From contig JAAZGU010000104.1 of assembly GCA_012511085.1 (NCBI GenBank), forward strand, positions 1-19,458: a stretch of DNA of 19,458 bases, written 5' to 3'. Made by a program: the position numbers and the translations under genes. Position 1 is the stretch's first letter. Each line of letters begins with the position of its first letter. Source of the stretch: Erysipelothrix sp. GTDB lineage: Bacteria > Bacillota_I > Bacilli_A > Erysipelotrichales > Erysipelotrichaceae. The notes beneath the pieces are model-generated. The model worked only from the letters and a program-made list of their open reading frames with translations, made no database searches and had not been told where the DNA came from. Positions 6,526 through 14,322 of the stretch are shown here, one piece after another.

Positions 6526-8894
6526 CGTAAGGTCACTCCAAATTCTTTCGCAAGTTGCGCTAAGATTGTATCAACAACCGCCTGAATTTCCGCATCGGTG
6601 TAAATTTGTTTGGTTTTAAAATAGAGATGCAAGGCAATCGAATAATGATCAGGACCTAAACTTTCAGATTCATACACATCAAACACATGCACATCTTCAA
6701 TGTAGGGTTGTCCTGCCTTTACAATGCTTTCCTGGATCGCTTTGAGGGAAATATCCTTGCGCATCACCAGCGCCAAATCCTTTTCCACTTGAATCAATTT
6801 TGAAATCGTTTCGTAAGTTACAGGCTGTGGTGAAAATCCTAATAAGCCATCCACGTCGATTTCCAAAATCCACACATCGCTCACATCATATTCTTTGGCT
6901 AAAGTTGGATGCACCAAGCCGCCATAACCGATATGTTGATCTTGATAGTATATATTCCCACTTTGATGGGGATGCAAGTAAGGTTGCTCGCTATCAACTT
7001 TTTGATAGGTCAACTGATGGCGATTTAAACCAATCGCATCGACCAACACTTCCAACATGCCTTTGAGCGCATAAAAATCACCTTTGATGTTTTTATTTTT
7101 AAAGTCAAGCGCCACCACATCATCATTCAGCACAATCGCTAAGCGCGTTTCTTGCGTGTTTTTGCCATACACTTCCGAGATTTCAAAGAAATTGTTGGGC
7201 TTGTTTTTATAAGATACGTTGTAACTTAAATTTTGTAACATGGCATGAAACAATTGATTGCGCACCATCTTACGATCTTCTGAAAGTGGTGAAGCAATTT
7301 CATACGGTTCATCAAGACCAAAAGGCCCAGCTTTGTACTTAGGATTCATAAGCGTGTAGGTAATCACTTCATGCAAATTAAAGCCACCGCACAATTGTTT
7401 GTATTGGCGCAAAACGTGTTGTTTCCGTGTTAAACGCCCCACGGTTTCTTTAAGATGCAAAGGTTGATCATCAATGATATCAAAACCGATTAAACGAATG
7501 ACTTCTTCAATTAAATCGGCACCAATGCTGATGTCTTGGCGATAACTTGGGATATCACAAGTGTACACACCATCTTTAAGCTCTGGCTTAAAGTTAAGGC
7601 GCTCAAACACATCAAGCACCACCGCTTCTTTAAGCTTTGTCCCCAACAAACCATTGATATGACTGTGTTTCACTTGCACCAAACGCTGATAAGGAACTTG
7701 TTCTAGAATGCTGACCACAGGGTGGATGACCTGCGCATCCGCATACTCCACAAGCAAAGCTGTCGCCCGTTCCATGGCTTTAAACACCGCCAAGGGATCA
7801 ATGCCCTTGCTGAAGCGCTGGGCGGCATCCGTCATGAGATTCAAACGCCGGGAGCTGTGGCGAATCGCAACCCGATCAAACTGCGCCATTTCTAAAATGA
7901 GAGCGCTCGTATCGTCATTGATTTTACTTAATTCACCACCCATGATGCCACCAATGCCAATCACTTCATTGTTGGAGGTAATCAGCACATCCTCTTTTTG
8001 AAGCTGATAGGTGTTTTCATCTAGGGCCACATAATCCATTTCAATCTTGTCTTTCACAGTGATTTCATCACTGATTAAATCACGATCATAAAAGTGACAC
8101 GGCTGCCCCGTCTCCAACATGACCAAGTTTGAAATATCCACAATGTTATTAAGCGGTTTAATACCATTAGCAATCAAGATGGCCTTAATCCATTGTGGTG
8201 AAGGCTTCAGCGTTACCTTTTCAATGATTCTTCCCAAAAATTGAGGTCCGTTTTCTGTTTCACTACGAACGATTAAAGGCGTTGAATCGGTAGTAATGAC
8301 CGGTTCATTGTAAGGCAAGGTCACAATTTGGTCCAAAAGTGCCCCAACTTCAAGCGCCAAGGCATCCATGGCTAAACAATCGGCGCGATTGGGTGTTAAG
8401 GACACATCAAAAATCACATCATCAAGACCCAAGTATGCAATCGCATCTTCACCAATCGGAGCTTCTGGATCAAGCACCGCAATGCCTTCCTCAATATAAT
8501 CATCAACCATGTAGTCGGCGACACCAATTTCCTTGTAGGAACAAATCATGCCGTTGCTGGGTTGACCCCGCAGCTTCACCGACTTTATCAGCAAGTCACC
8601 GACTTGCACCCCAATCGGTGCCACGATCACTTTTTGATTAACAGCCACGTTTTGACCACCGCACACAATATCTAAAACTTCGTGACCGACATCAACCTTG
8701 GTCACAAACAAAGTATCAGCGTTGGGATGTTTTTCACATGCCAAAACATGACCTATGATTAAACCGGATGTTGGAATTAAAGGGGTAAATCCTTCAACTT
8801 CCAAACCCCCACCGGTTAACACATCCGCTAATTGAGTGTTGCTAAGATTTTCGATATCGACGTAATGGCCTAACCATTTTCTAGAAACATTCAT
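6522..8894 (-). CDS. pheT: Phenylalanine-tRNA ligase beta subunit
   Basis: The 790-residue beta subunit of the (alpha-beta)2 phenylalanyl-tRNA synthetase carries tRNA binding and editing. The N-terminus MNVSRKWLGHYVDI is typical. An EMAP-like tRNA-binding domain spans about 40-150 (HVLACEKHPNADTLFV, IVCGGQNV). The B3/B4 editing region follows, with GIMGGE and the AQRFSKGIDP stretch, then B5, the catalytic-like core, and a C-terminal FDX-ACB anticodon-binding domain in roughly the last 95 residues (QVEKDLALVMRKDI). Length is normal for the long form in Bacillota. It starts 11 bases after pheS with a GGAGG-type ribosome binding site. It ends on TGA, overlapping the start of the SDR gene, which shows TGA is used as a stop here. 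Confidence 0.97.
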   Translation of the reverse strand: MNVSRKWLGHYVDIENLSNTQLADVLTGGGLEVEGFTPLIPTSGLIIGHVLACEKHPNADTLFVTKVDVGHEVLDIVCGGQNVAVNQKVIVAPIGVQVGDLLIKSVKLRGQPSNGMICSYKEIGVADYMVDDYIEEGIAVLDPEAPIGEDAIAYLGLDDVIFDVSLTPNRADCLAMDALALEVGALLDQIVTLPYNEPVITTDSTPLIVRSETENGPQFLGRIIEKVTLKPSPQWIKAILIANGIKPLNNIVDISNLVMLETGQPCHFYDRDLISDEITVKDKIEMDYVALDENTYQLQKEDVLITSNNEVIGIGGIMGGELSKINDDTSALILEMAQFDRVAIRHSSRRLNLMTDAAQRFSKGIDPLAVFKAMERATALLVEYADAQVIHPVVSILEQVPYQRLVQVKHSHINGLLGTKLKEAVVLDVFERLNFKPELKDGVYTCDIPSYRQDISIGADLIEEVIRLIGFDIIDDQPLHLKETVGRLTRKQHVLRQYKQLCGGFNLHEVITYTLMNPKYKAGPFGLDEPYEIASPLSEDRKMVRNQLFHAMLQNLSYNVSYKNKPNNFFEISEVYGKNTQETRLAIVLNDDVVALDFKNKNIKGDFYALKGMLEVLVDAIGLNRHQLTYQKVDSEQPYLHPHQSGNIYYQDQHIGYGGLVHPTLAKEYDVSDVWILEIDVDGLLGFSPQPVTYETISKLIQVEKDLALVMRKDISLKAIQESIVKAGQPYIEDVHVFDVYESESLGPDHYSIALHLYFKTKQIYTDAEIQAVVDTILAQLAKEFGVTLR

Positions 8895-8905
8895 GCTTTC
8901 TCCTC

Positions 8906-9940
8906 CTATTCAAAGCGATTGAATTGCTTGAGAAACTTGCTGTCATTTTGGTAAAAATGACGAATGTCATCCAAGTTGTACTTCAACATCGCAATCCGCT
9001 CCACACCACAACCAAAGGCAAAGCCACTCACGGCTTCACTATCAAAACCCGCCATTTCCAAGACGTGCGGGTGCACCATCCCAGCACCGAGAATCTCAAT
9101 CCAACCGGTTTGTTTGCACACATGACAGCCGGCACCATCGCACACATGGCAACTAACATCAACCTCAACGGATGGTTCCGTGAATTGGAAATAACTAGGA
9201 CGTAAACGTATGTTTCGATCAGCACCAAACATGGCTTGCGCTAAACTCAGTAAGGTATGTTTTAAATTGGCTAAGTTGACACCGTGACCGACAACCAACC
9301 CTTCCACCTGCACAAACTGATGGGAATGGGTTGCATCATCATCATCCTTGCGATACACCTTGCCCGGACAAATAACCTTCAGGGTTTCCTTGTGGGCATT
9401 GGCTTCCAAAGCCCGTGTTTGTATCGCCGTCGTATGGGTTCTCAGTAAAAGACTTTCATCAATGTAAAAAGTATCTTGCATATCCCGGGCGGGATGATTG
9501 GCAGGGATGTTGGCACGTTCAAAGTTATAGAAATCAAGCTCCACTTCCGGCCCTTCAATGACTTCATAACCCATGGCCATGAAATGATCTTCAATTTCTT
9601 CTTGCACAATCGTTAAAGGATGCCTTAAAGGCACACGAAAATCAACCCCCGGCAATTCTAAATTTAGTTTTTCACTTTCAAGTTTTAATTTTAAAACTGC
9701 GGCTTCCACGTTGCTGAGCTGCGCTTCAAAGGCTTGCTGCAACTCGACTTTAATACGGTTGACTTGCTGACCAAATTCACGTTTCTGCTCGGGACTTAAT
9801 TCCCGCAATTGACTCATCAAACTCGCAACTTTGCCCCGCTTGGACAAAAACTCATTACGAACTTCATTTAAAAGCGGCAGATCTTCCGCTTCTTGAATGG
9901 CCTTCAAACCAGCTTCCAATACTTTTTTTAATGCTTCCAT
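8906..9940 (-). CDS. pheS: Phenylalanine-tRNA ligase alpha subunit
   Basis: The 344-residue catalytic alpha subunit charges tRNA(Phe). The N-terminal ~85 residues form the coiled-coil arm (LRELSPEQKREFGQQVNR). The class II core follows: PLTIVQEEIEDHFMAMGYEV, GPEVELDFYNFERANIPANH, ARDMQDTFY, RPSYFQFTEPSVEVDVSC and motif 3 GFAFGCGVERIAML. A four-cysteine C-x2-C...C-x2-C segment precedes KQTGWIEILGAGMVHP, as is usual in Bacillota PheS. I chose the ATG at 9940 because AAGGAG lies 5 bases before it. The in-frame GTG at 9946 would overlap that ribosome binding site. It has its own promoter and forms an operon with pheT. Confidence 0.97.
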   Translation of the reverse strand: MEALKKVLEAGLKAIQEAEDLPLLNEVRNEFLSKRGKVASLMSQLRELSPEQKREFGQQVNRIKVELQQAFEAQLSNVEAAVLKLKLESEKLNLELPGVDFRVPLRHPLTIVQEEIEDHFMAMGYEVIEGPEVELDFYNFERANIPANHPARDMQDTFYIDESLLLRTHTTAIQTRALEANAHKETLKVICPGKVYRKDDDDATHSHQFVQVEGLVVGHGVNLANLKHTLLSLAQAMFGADRNIRLRPSYFQFTEPSVEVDVSCHVCDGAGCHVCKQTGWIEILGAGMVHPHVLEMAGFDSEAVSGFAFGCGVERIAMLKYNLDDIRHFYQNDSKFLKQFNRFE

Positions 9941-9994
9941 AGTCACTCCTTCAACATTTTCAAACCCTAAGTTTAATGCTGATATACAAACTTC

Positions 9995-10023
9995 ATTATA
10001 AAAGAAATACGTTAAAAACTCAA
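9995..10023 (-). promoter_or_regulatory. Promoter of the pheS-pheT-SDR-yebC operon
   Basis: On the minus strand, TTGAGT (10018-10023) and a perfect TATAAT (9995-10000) are exactly 17 bases apart, which is a sigma-A-type match. The predicted start is near 9988, leaving a leader of about 48 bases. That is too short for a T-box, so pheST is not T-box controlled from here. Confidence 0.75.
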
Positions 10024-10061
10024 TGAACGCTCCAAGACGCCCAAAGCCTTAATCCTTTATT

Positions 10062-11297
10062 TTATAAACGGTTTTCACCAATTTTTATCAAAAATTTAAT
10101 TTTCTTTAAAAGCGGCCAGCCGACTTTATAGAGTTGATAAAGCAAGGGGCTGAGCACCAAATCAAACTCTCCCAAATATTCCACAACTTCGCCATTGAAA
10201 CTTGCCTTAAATTGACTTAAGCCATCGTCCAAGTGGCCATCCATACCCCCAAAATCGATGATGTTGGCACCGTGGTCAAAGCCCCACTGAATCGCATAAT
10301 CATACAACATATGGGGAGCATAGTATTTACGATAAGTTTCATTCATGCCCATGTAAAGCAAATCGACTTGCCCCATGGAACGAATCGCTAACAGGCCCGC
10401 CAAATCAACGCGTTCCCCATCGCGCTTCATGTTTTCCATCAAACGCGCTATTTCACGTTCGCTTGCTTTGAATTGATCAATCAATTTTCGCTGGCGTGGA
10501 CTACCCTCCGTCGTGGCATCGATTTTAGCTTGCAACTCGTTTTTCTTAGCCGTCATTGTCGTTAGCATGGCTTTTTGATCAAGGTAAGCCATGATTAAAA
10601 GCGCATCCTCACCAAATGCTTCCATAATTTTTTTAAAATACAGTTCGTTACGCAAACCGATGTTTTTACGTTTTTCAGTGAAGCGAATCACACGTGCAAA
10701 ACGTGACACACCGCGAACATCAACCGCTTCAATTTCTACACCTTTACGCTCGCCCTTACGAATGTTGCGGAGCGCATTACGCGTGTAATTATCGCGGTCA
10801 TGCACCGTTTTGGATAACTGCGTCACATAACGTGGTTGACCGTAACGATATAAATCACGGTCAAAGCCTTGATGCAGAGCCCCTGCCCTTGCAAGAATGT
10901 CAAGCACAGGATGCTGTGGCACTGCTTCGTATTGATACGTATCAAAAGCACTGCGTTTTAAAACAAGCAGTGGATCAAATTTAATCATGATATTTCCCCA
11001 TTTTTTAAAATGGGTTTTTAAATTGGTAAAGAACGCATCAACAACATCAAAATCATCATAGTCCAAAAGCGGACCACGCGCTAAATAAATCATGGTCAGC
11101 CCCAGCGGCAATTTTCGAATGAAACATTGCGCACTCGCCACCAAGTGACCGTCTTTTTTTAAACCAACGTATTGTTTGTCCCAATCATCTTTCACAAGAC
11201 CCCAATTTGAACGTTGCATTAAATTGCCGAGTGGATGCATACTTACAAAATGGTCGTGTTCTTTTTTATCTAAATGTGCAATGAATTGATAACTCAT
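10062..11297 (-). CDS. FemAB-family peptidoglycan bridge aminoacyltransferase
   Basis: This 411-residue protein has the FemA/FemB/FemX (MurM-like) architecture: two GNAT-like subdomains with an inserted helical coiled-coil arm. N-terminal subdomain features include NLMQRSNWGLVKDDW (25-39) and the KFDP stretch (106-109). The coiled coil is at about 243-293 (KKNELQAKIDATTEG, then a charged second helix). The C-terminal subdomain contains YMGMNETYRKYYAPH (315-329), IDFGGMDG and FKASFNGEVVEYLGEFDL. These enzymes use aminoacyl-tRNA to add amino acids to the stem-peptide lysine or ornithine of lipid II at the membrane. The amino acid added here cannot be read from sequence. Its start overlaps the methyltransferase stop by 4 bases, and AAGGAG lies within the last codons of that gene. 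It shows the organism builds a cross-linked cell wall. Confidence 0.87.
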   Translation of the reverse strand: MSYQFIAHLDKKEHDHFVSMHPLGNLMQRSNWGLVKDDWDKQYVGLKKDGHLVASAQCFIRKLPLGLTMIYLARGPLLDYDDFDVVDAFFTNLKTHFKKWGNIMIKFDPLLVLKRSAFDTYQYEAVPQHPVLDILARAGALHQGFDRDLYRYGQPRYVTQLSKTVHDRDNYTRNALRNIRKGERKGVEIEAVDVRGVSRFARVIRFTEKRKNIGLRNELYFKKIMEAFGEDALLIMAYLDQKAMLTTMTAKKNELQAKIDATTEGSPRQRKLIDQFKASEREIARLMENMKRDGERVDLAGLLAIRSMGQVDLLYMGMNETYRKYYAPHMLYDYAIQWGFDHGANIIDFGGMDGHLDDGLSQFKASFNGEVVEYLGEFDLVLSPLLYQLYKVGWPLLKKIKFLIKIGENRL

Positions 11298-12034
11298 GTA
11301 AGCTCCTTGTTTTGATAGGTATAAGCAACAATGCCGGCGGTAATCGCTACATTGAGTGAATCGATGTGTTGAATGTCAATCATCAATTTCGCATCTGCTT
11401 TCGCCAACAAGTTTGGGGTAATCCCCTGGCCCTCGTTACCGAGGATAAATGCCATGTTTGTAACCGGATCAAGATGATGTTTGGCATCTGCATCTAAAGC
11501 CAAGGCCACCACCTTGGTACCCGCCACCTGCAAATCAGCAACGGTTGTCTCTAAATCCGCAAGCACAATCGGCATTTTAAAAATCGCACCCTGGGTGGCA
11601 CGCACCACCTTATCGCTTGTGTAATCCACACTATCATGGCTACAAATAATACCATCGAAATTAAAAGCAAGTGCGGTCCGAATAATGGTTCCTAAATTAC
11701 CAGGATCTTGAATGTTTTCGCATAAAAACAAACGTTTGGTTTGTTTGATTTCTAAATGTGGTATCCGACATAAACCAATCATAGTGTTCTTGGATTGCAC
11801 CTGCGACAACTTATCAATAATATACTGAGGTGACACCGTGATTTTATCAAAATTAAAGTTAAGATCAATAGCATCACTGATCCAAAGCTCCCGCAACATC
11901 TCATGATGCAAAGCTTCCATAATCAGATGCTCACCTTCCACTAAAAAGACATCATCTTCCAGACGATGTTTACGTTGTTTATACAAAAGCCATTGCTTCA
12001 CTTTGGGATTGTTGATTGACGTAATAACCTTCAT
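11294..12034 (-). CDS. TrmH/SpoU-family 23S rRNA ribose methyltransferase
   Basis: This 246-residue SPOUT-superfamily methyltransferase transfers a methyl group from S-adenosylmethionine to a ribose 2'-OH of RNA. The N-terminal substrate-binding domain starts with SINNPKVKQWLLYKQRKHR and contains FLVEGEHLIMEAL (30-42). The knotted catalytic domain has motif 1 QDPGNLGTIIRT (109-120), motif 2 FILGNEGQGI (196-205) and motif 3 IDSLNVAITAGIVAY (224-238). It resembles the Bacillus YsgA/RlmB-like group, so 23S rRNA is the likely target; the position is not known. In Bacillus subtilis the related ysgA also lies just upstream of pheST. AAAGGAG precedes the ATG. It ends on TGA, overlapping the next gene. 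Confidence 0.9.
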   Translation of the reverse strand: MKVITSINNPKVKQWLLYKQRKHRLEDDVFLVEGEHLIMEALHHEMLRELWISDAIDLNFNFDKITVSPQYIIDKLSQVQSKNTMIGLCRIPHLEIKQTKRLFLCENIQDPGNLGTIIRTALAFNFDGIICSHDSVDYTSDKVVRATQGAIFKMPIVLADLETTVADLQVAGTKVVALALDADAKHHLDPVTNMAFILGNEGQGITPNLLAKADAKLMIDIQHIDSLNVAITAGIVAYTYQNKELT

Positions 12035-12057
12035 GGTGCTCCTTTAAATACTTATTT

Positions 12058-12085
12058 ATTGTATCACTAACTTTGTTTTTTTCAT
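12058..12085 (-). promoter_or_regulatory. Promoter of the methyltransferase-FemAB operon
   Basis: On the minus strand an extended -10, TG-A-TACAAT (TACAAT at 12058-12063), has ATGAAA (12080-12085) 16 bases upstream. It lies between the preceding terminator and the ribosome binding site, about 24 bases before the start codon. Confidence 0.6.
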
Positions 12086-12107
12086 AGGAAAGCCTTTGAC
12101 CCACAAT

Positions 12108-12139
12108 AAAAAAGCATCACCCAATCTGAGTGATGCTTT
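12108..12139 (-). terminator. Rho-independent terminator of the Tm-1-like operon
   Basis: On the minus strand a perfect 10-base stem (AAAGCATCAC / GTGATGCTTT) with a 9-base loop is followed directly by a T-run. It starts just downstream of the TIM-barrel gene's stop codon. Confidence 0.9.
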
Positions 12140-12142
12140 CGC

Positions 12143-12973
12143 TTATTTTGTCTTAATCGCTTTAAAGGCAGCGGCTTGGTTTTTAATTCCAATTTCAGTG
12201 GCAAAGCGTTCAATTGAACTTGCGCCAAAGAAACCCTGAATGTTGCTGGTATGCTCTAAGATGTAACGGGCATCTTCCGGCTCCGCAATTGGGCCCCCAT
12301 GACAAATGACAATGATGTCTGGGTTCACTTCACGTCCGGCATCCGCAATCGCTTGCACCCGCTTGGCACTTTCTTCTAAGGTTAACGCCGTTTTCGCACC
12401 AATGGTACCCTTGGTTGTTAAACCCATATGCGCCACCAAGACATCAGCACCCGCAGCGGCCATCTTCCGTGCTTGATCTTCATCAAAGACATAAGGTGTC
12501 GTCAATAAATCAAGTTCATGGGCTTTGCGAATCATTTCAACTTCCAAATCATAACCCATGTTGGTTTCTTCTAAGTTTTGACGAAAGACACCGTCAATCA
12601 AACCCACGGTTGGGAAGTTCTGCACGCCCGCAAAGCCTTGGTCTTTCAGTTGTTTTAAAAACACGTCCATGATTCGAAAAGGATCGGTTCCGCATACTCC
12701 GGCTAAGACGGGCGTATGCTCTACAACCGGTAAAACTTCAGAACCCATATCCACCACAATCTGGTTGGCATCACCATAGGGTAATAAACCCGCCAATGAA
12801 CCACGACCCGCCATGCGATAACGGCCTGAATTGTAAATGATGATTAAATCCACGCCCCCGGCTTCCGCACTTTTGGCAGAAATCCCGGTTCCAGCACCGG
12901 CACCCACCAACATGTTGCCTTTTTTAATTTCAGCCTTTAAGTTTTCAAGAATTGTTTGTCTTGTTAATGCCAT
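12143..12973 (-). CDS. PEP-hydrolase-like TIM-barrel protein (Tm-1 C-terminal half)
   Basis: This 276-residue TIM-barrel protein belongs to the phosphoenolpyruvate hydrolase / TIM-barrel signal-transduction family (PF09370). Recognisable blocks are VGAGAGTGISAKSAE (23-37), IIIYNSGRYRMAGRGSLAG (44-62), VCGTDPFR (93-100), GVQNFPTVGLIDG (116-128), HMGLTTKGTIGAK (182-194) and CHGGPIAEPED (224-234), ending with GFFGASSIER. Family members have been assigned phosphoenolpyruvate hydrolase activity, but the physiological role is poorly defined. No signal peptide or membrane segment is present, so it is cytoplasmic. It starts one base after the stop of the UPF0261 gene, with AAGGAGG in that gene's last codons, and the two almost certainly form a pair. 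Both domains are fused in plant Tm-1. A terminator follows. Confidence 0.9.
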   Translation of the reverse strand: MALTRQTILENLKAEIKKGNMLVGAGAGTGISAKSAEAGGVDLIIIYNSGRYRMAGRGSLAGLLPYGDANQIVVDMGSEVLPVVEHTPVLAGVCGTDPFRIMDVFLKQLKDQGFAGVQNFPTVGLIDGVFRQNLEETNMGYDLEVEMIRKAHELDLLTTPYVFDEDQARKMAAAGADVLVAHMGLTTKGTIGAKTALTLEESAKRVQAIADAGREVNPDIIVICHGGPIAEPEDARYILEHTSNIQGFFGASSIERFATEIGIKNQAAAFKAIKTK

Positions 12974-12974
12974 C

Positions 12975-14189
12975 TTACGCTTCCTCCTTGATGTATTCTA
13001 ATAATTTATCAGCCATCGCAATCGCAAAGGCTTCATCGTTAATGTGCATGTCCAATTCAATGAAGTCAATGAAACTTTGATCCAGTTCAGAACGTAACAC
13101 ATGAAATAGCATGGTGTCTTCCTCGACACCGTAGAACGGTTGACCTTCAGCGTCAATCATGGAAACCCCACGTTTGGGAATAAACATGGCGGTTTTACCT
13201 TGACTTTGGTTAAGTTTCTGGGCAATGATCTTTCCTAACTCCCGGTTTTCTGCGACCGTGGTCCGCATGAGCGTAACTGTTGGATTATGCTTGTAGAAAT
13301 TACGACCGGCAAACTCCTTAGGAACACTATCGTATGGCCCAAAATTCACCATATCCAAAGCCCCCACCGAGACCACTTGCGGGACGCCCGCTTTACCGGC
13401 AGCTTCCAAGCGATGCGGTCCGCCATTTAAGACACCACCGACCAGTTCATCGCACCACTCGGTTGTTGTTAAATCCAAGACGCCCTTAAAGTAGCCCGAT
13501 TCAATCAAGGCCTCCATGGAACGGCCACCAACTCCAGTCGCATGAAAGACGATGACTTCATAACCAAACTTTTCCAAGTGCGCTTTCGCAAACTCAACCG
13601 CCGGCGTTGTCACCCCAAACATGGTCGCCGCAATCAGTGGCTTTTCATCCACATGGGATTCAACTTCCAAATTAACCATACCCACCATGGCTTTGGCAGC
13701 GTTATTGAAAATATTAATCGAAATGTTATTGAGGCCCGCCACATCCACGATGGAAGGCATCATGATAATGTCGCTGGTGCCCACATATTGGGACACATTC
13801 CCACTTGCGACGGTGGAAACCATCAATTTTGGCACACCAATGGGTAAATTCCGCATGCCGTAGGTCGCAATCGCAGTCCCGCTGGAGCCACCTAAAGAGA
13901 GCACGCCATCAAATTTACCGGCTTCATAGAGCTGTGGTAGTAAAACTGCCATGCCCTTGGCAAGCGCATCGGTCGCTAAAGCGCGGTCTTTCTTCGCGAC
14001 GGTGGCTGCTTTGTCCACCCCGGCTGCTTCAAAGACGGAGTCATTATCCACATCAACCGCAATGGTCGCATCAAAAGCGCCCCCATGAATCATAAAAACC
14101 TTCACATTTTGACGCTCTAAAACATCACGTAGGTAAGCAAATTCTATGCCCTTTGAATCAAAGGTTCCAACTAAGGCAATTGTCTTCAT
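12975..14189 (-). CDS. UPF0261 / Tm-1-like ATP-binding domain protein
   Basis: This 404-residue protein of the UPF0261 (Tm-1-like ATP-binding, PF06792) family has normal length. It opens with IALVGTFDSKGIEFAYL (4-20), the family's N-terminal signature. A glycine-rich SLGGSSGTAIAT is at 98-109, followed by GVPKLMVSTVASGN (118-131), HATGVGGRSMEALIESG (216-232), LDLTTTEW and GGPHRLEAAGKAG. These match the nucleotide-binding N-terminal half of tomato Tm-1, which binds ATP; no reaction is established for bacterial members. It leads a two-gene operon with the TIM-barrel protein, with its own promoter and AAGGAGG 4 bases before the ATG. Partners in some bacteria hint at small-molecule catabolism, but nothing in this window identifies a substrate. 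Confidence 0.9.
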   Translation of the reverse strand: MKTIALVGTFDSKGIEFAYLRDVLERQNVKVFMIHGGAFDATIAVDVDNDSVFEAAGVDKAATVAKKDRALATDALAKGMAVLLPQLYEAGKFDGVLSLGGSSGTAIATYGMRNLPIGVPKLMVSTVASGNVSQYVGTSDIIMMPSIVDVAGLNNISINIFNNAAKAMVGMVNLEVESHVDEKPLIAATMFGVTTPAVEFAKAHLEKFGYEVIVFHATGVGGRSMEALIESGYFKGVLDLTTTEWCDELVGGVLNGGPHRLEAAGKAGVPQVVSVGALDMVNFGPYDSVPKEFAGRNFYKHNPTVTLMRTTVAENRELGKIIAQKLNQSQGKTAMFIPKRGVSMIDAEGQPFYGVEEDTMLFHVLRSELDQSFIDFIELDMHINDEAFAIAMADKLLEYIKEEA

Positions 14190-14214
14190 ACTTCCTCCTT
14201 TTGCTTCGCAAACA

Positions 14215-14243
14215 ATTGTATTTACGCAATTATTATGTCACAA
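14215..14243 (-). promoter_or_regulatory. Promoter of the Tm-1-like operon
   Basis: On the minus strand, TTGTGA (14238-14243) and TACAAT (14215-14220) are 17 bases apart, 25 bases before the start codon. Just downstream, between the -10 and the ribosome binding site, is a small inverted repeat TTTGC-TTC-GCAAA (14200-14212, plus-strand reading). It may be an operator, or it may be chance. Confidence 0.65.
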
Positions 14244-14297
14244 CTTACTTTCAATTTTATTATAAACGAGTGACCTTCACCATTCAACCAAGCTCAC

Positions 14298-14322
14298 AAA
14301 AAAAAGCGAGAAACTCGCTTTT
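14298..14322 (-). terminator. Rho-independent terminator of ileS
   Basis: On the minus strand, AAAAGCGAG - TTT - CTCGCTTTT continues into a run of T (14298-14305). The 5' arm reaches the ileS TAA stop codon (14321-14323), so termination immediately follows translation stop. Confidence 0.88.

Noticed and set aside
8339..9205. Open frames on the plus strand opposite pheT and pheS
   Set aside because: They lie antisense to conserved synthetase sequence, show no family features, and have low-complexity His/Arg/Pro composition typical of shadow frames.
9941..9946. GTG start for pheS two codons upstream
   Set aside because: The codon overlaps the AAGGAG ribosome binding site, while the ATG at 9940 has a proper spacing.
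9941..10061. T-box leader before pheS
   Set aside because: The gap is only about 120 bases, contains a promoter, and shows neither AGAGAG/GGTTGGTG elements nor an AAGGTGG motif.
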